A stretch of DNA of 32,446 bases. It comes from a virus. The position numbers were made by a program, and so were the translations under genes. Positions 31,423-32,446 of the stretch are shown piece after piece. The notes beneath the pieces are model-generated. The model had not been told where the DNA came from. It did not search any database and saw nothing but the letters and a program-made list of their open reading frames with translations. Every line of letters begins with the position of its first letter. Within the stretch, counting starts at the first letter, position 1. The stretch spans positions 1-32,446 of the IMG/VR virus record IMGVR_UViG_3300033148_000978; one strand, written 5' to 3'.

Positions 31423-31423
31423 A

Positions 31424-32287
31424 GTGAGAAAAGAAATAGTTGATGAAACTTCAGTACAAGGAAGTGCTGAATGGTTAGAGGCAAGAAAAGGTTTTAGAAA
31501 TGCAAGTGAAACTCCTGATGTTATGGGAGAGGGCTTTAATACTCCAAATAAACTAAAGAGAATTAAAGCAGGGCTTGATACTGTATATGTTAATAGTGCT
31601 ATGAAAAGAGGTAATGAACTTGAAGATCAAGTAAGAGAGTGGGCGGAAAAAGAACTTGATGAAATGTTTGCTGCTTCTGTTTGGGAAAATGGAAAATATA
31701 GAGCTTCATTAGATGGCTTAAATTTCGGTCAAGATTTGTTAATAGAAATTAAAGTATCTGATATTTCATTCGATGAAGTACAGGATGGAAATATCCCATA
31801 TAAATATCAGTTACAAATGCAACATCAAATGTATTGTAGCCCTGTCGAAAAAGGATATTTAATTGTTTATTCACCTACTAAAGATGAGTATATTATTAGT
31901 GAGCCGCTTGTATTTGATCATGGTTTATGGGAAAAAGTTCAAACAAAATGGGCGGAGTTTGATGCTATGGAAGTTCCAGAAGAAGAATATATTGAAATTG
32001 AAGATGAAAGATATTCAGAATTAGACCTTTTATATGCTGCAAAAAAAGAAATGATTGATGAATGGAACGCTTCTTTAAAAGAGATTAAAGCAGAAATGGA
32101 GCTTATTGCTGATGGTAGAAATATCAAAGCTGTTCATACAACGCTTAATTTCGCTAATCGAAAAGGCTCGGTTGATTATAAAAAAATACTCAAAGAAAAT
32201 GATATAAAAGTAGATGAAGATACATTTAGAAAACCTTCAACAACTTATGCAACAATCAGAGTAAATAAGAATGATAATAAGCAATAA
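31424..32287 (+). CDS. YqaJ-type phage exonuclease
   Basis: 287 aa, GTG start after AAAGGAGC. VQGSAEWLEARKG (11-23) is the YqaJ/lambda-exo N-terminal motif; GNELE (63-67), ASLDG (94-98, D97) and LLIEIKVSD (105-113, E108/K110) supply the restriction-fold metal and lysine residues, and YQLQMQHQMYC follows at the expected distance. The last 90 residues form a helical coiled-coil region. It resects double-stranded ends to make 3' single strands for ERF, a standard two-component phage recombination pair. Confidence 0.92.
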   Translation: MRKEIVDETSVQGSAEWLEARKGFRNASETPDVMGEGFNTPNKLKRIKAGLDTVYVNSAMKRGNELEDQVREWAEKELDEMFAASVWENGKYRASLDGLNFGQDLLIEIKVSDISFDEVQDGNIPYKYQLQMQHQMYCSPVEKGYLIVYSPTKDEYIISEPLVFDHGLWEKVQTKWAEFDAMEVPEEEYIEIEDERYSELDLLYAAKKEMIDEWNASLKEIKAEMELIADGRNIKAVHTTLNFANRKGSVDYKKILKENDIKVDEDTFRKPSTTYATIRVNKNDNKQ

Positions 32288-32446
32288 TTTCAATAGGCTT
32301 CTAAGAGGTATAATAAAGGAGTTTAGAGACCAATTAGTGTTAGGCATAGAAGATAAAGAGGAAGCAATAAAAATCACTCCTGTTATCGTTAAAACTATGC
32401 TGTGTGCTGTTAATAAAAACTATCCTAAAGATGAAGATGGAAAACC
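32271..32446 (+). CDS. Partial hypothetical gene running off the right edge
   Basis: An open frame from ATG 32271 (MIISNNFNRLLRGIIKEFRD) with no stop before the end of the window, overlapping the exonuclease gene by 17 bp. At least 58 residues, starting with a basic helix followed by an acidic stretch (GIEDKEEAIKITPVIVKTML). The ribosome-binding site is weak and the start could lie slightly downstream. No family recognised; from its position it is probably another member of the recombination operon. Confidence 0.5.
   Translation, partial: MIISNNFNRLLRGIIKEFRDQLVLGIEDKEEAIKITPVIVKTMLCAVNKNYPKDEDGK

Noticed and set aside
32309-32314. TATAAT near the right edge as another promoter
   Set aside because: It lies within the partial reading frame, lacks the TG extension and is followed by no recognisable new start; one TATAAT is expected by chance in such AT-rich DNA.
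1-32446. CRISPR array, integrase, insertion sequence or plasmid partition genes
   Set aside because: No regularly spaced repeats, tyrosine or serine recombinase motifs, transposase DDE pattern or ParA/ParB were seen in any frame.

Overview
The window is most of the genome of a tailed phage with a P22-like (podovirus-type) virion. The DNA is AT-rich, arginine is mostly AGA, and the promoters are of the extended -10 kind (TGNTATAAT) without a clear -35. That combination fits a host in the Campylobacterota (Sulfurimonas/Arcobacter/Campylobacter-like). The host call is an inference from base composition and promoter type, not from a host gene. No rRNA, tRNA, CRISPR array, integrase or clear lysogeny repressor is visible. 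Both edges are open: an unfinished gene runs off the right end, and an apparently structured RNA leader lies at the left.

Layout. (1) 1-313: promoter and a leader that can fold into a three-way junction. (2) 314-3353: early/replication block with a replisome-organiser-like initiator carrying internal DNA repeats (candidate origin), a PAPS-reductase-like ATP pyrophosphatase and a NinG homologue. (3) 3427-8193: a dense run of small, mostly unknown genes, often overlapping by 4 bp, including HTH proteins, Cys-rich proteins, an HNH/homing-type protein and two small membrane proteins. (4) 8334-18963: packaging and head/tail genes in P22 order: small and large terminase, portal, scaffold, coat (broken), head-completion proteins, gp4-like, gp10-like and two further virion proteins. 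(5) 19011-26295: a GNAT acetyltransferase followed by three ejection (internal virion) proteins, the last being 1,499 residues with a C-terminal domain resembling those of phage polyvalent proteins. (6) 26296-28826: a small AP2/zinc-ribbon mobile gene on the minus strand, inserted just before the tailspike. (7) 28830-30354: lysis cassette with holin, overlapping Rz/Rz1-type spanins, a one-TM protein and a DUF5675-type protein as the only lysin candidate. (8) 30404-32446: recombination module with a ribbon-helix-helix protein behind a tandem operator, ERF annealase, YqaJ exonuclease and a partial gene.

The genes form a coherent phage programme. ERF, YqaJ exonuclease and NinG would process recombining or concatemeric DNA. 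The initiator would recruit the host replisome, since no polymerase or helicase is present. Terminase fills P22-type heads, and the ejection proteins and spike serve entry. At least nine separate promoters punctuate the plus strand, so transcription is modular.

Points most worth a second look are the structured leader (144-271), the repeat cluster inside the initiator gene (855-919), the out-of-frame gap in the coat gene (about 13829-13841), the polyvalent-like end of the giant ejection protein, the mobile-gene insertion that leaves a copy of the spike start (26296-26760), and the tandem operator ahead of the RHH gene (30404-30423).
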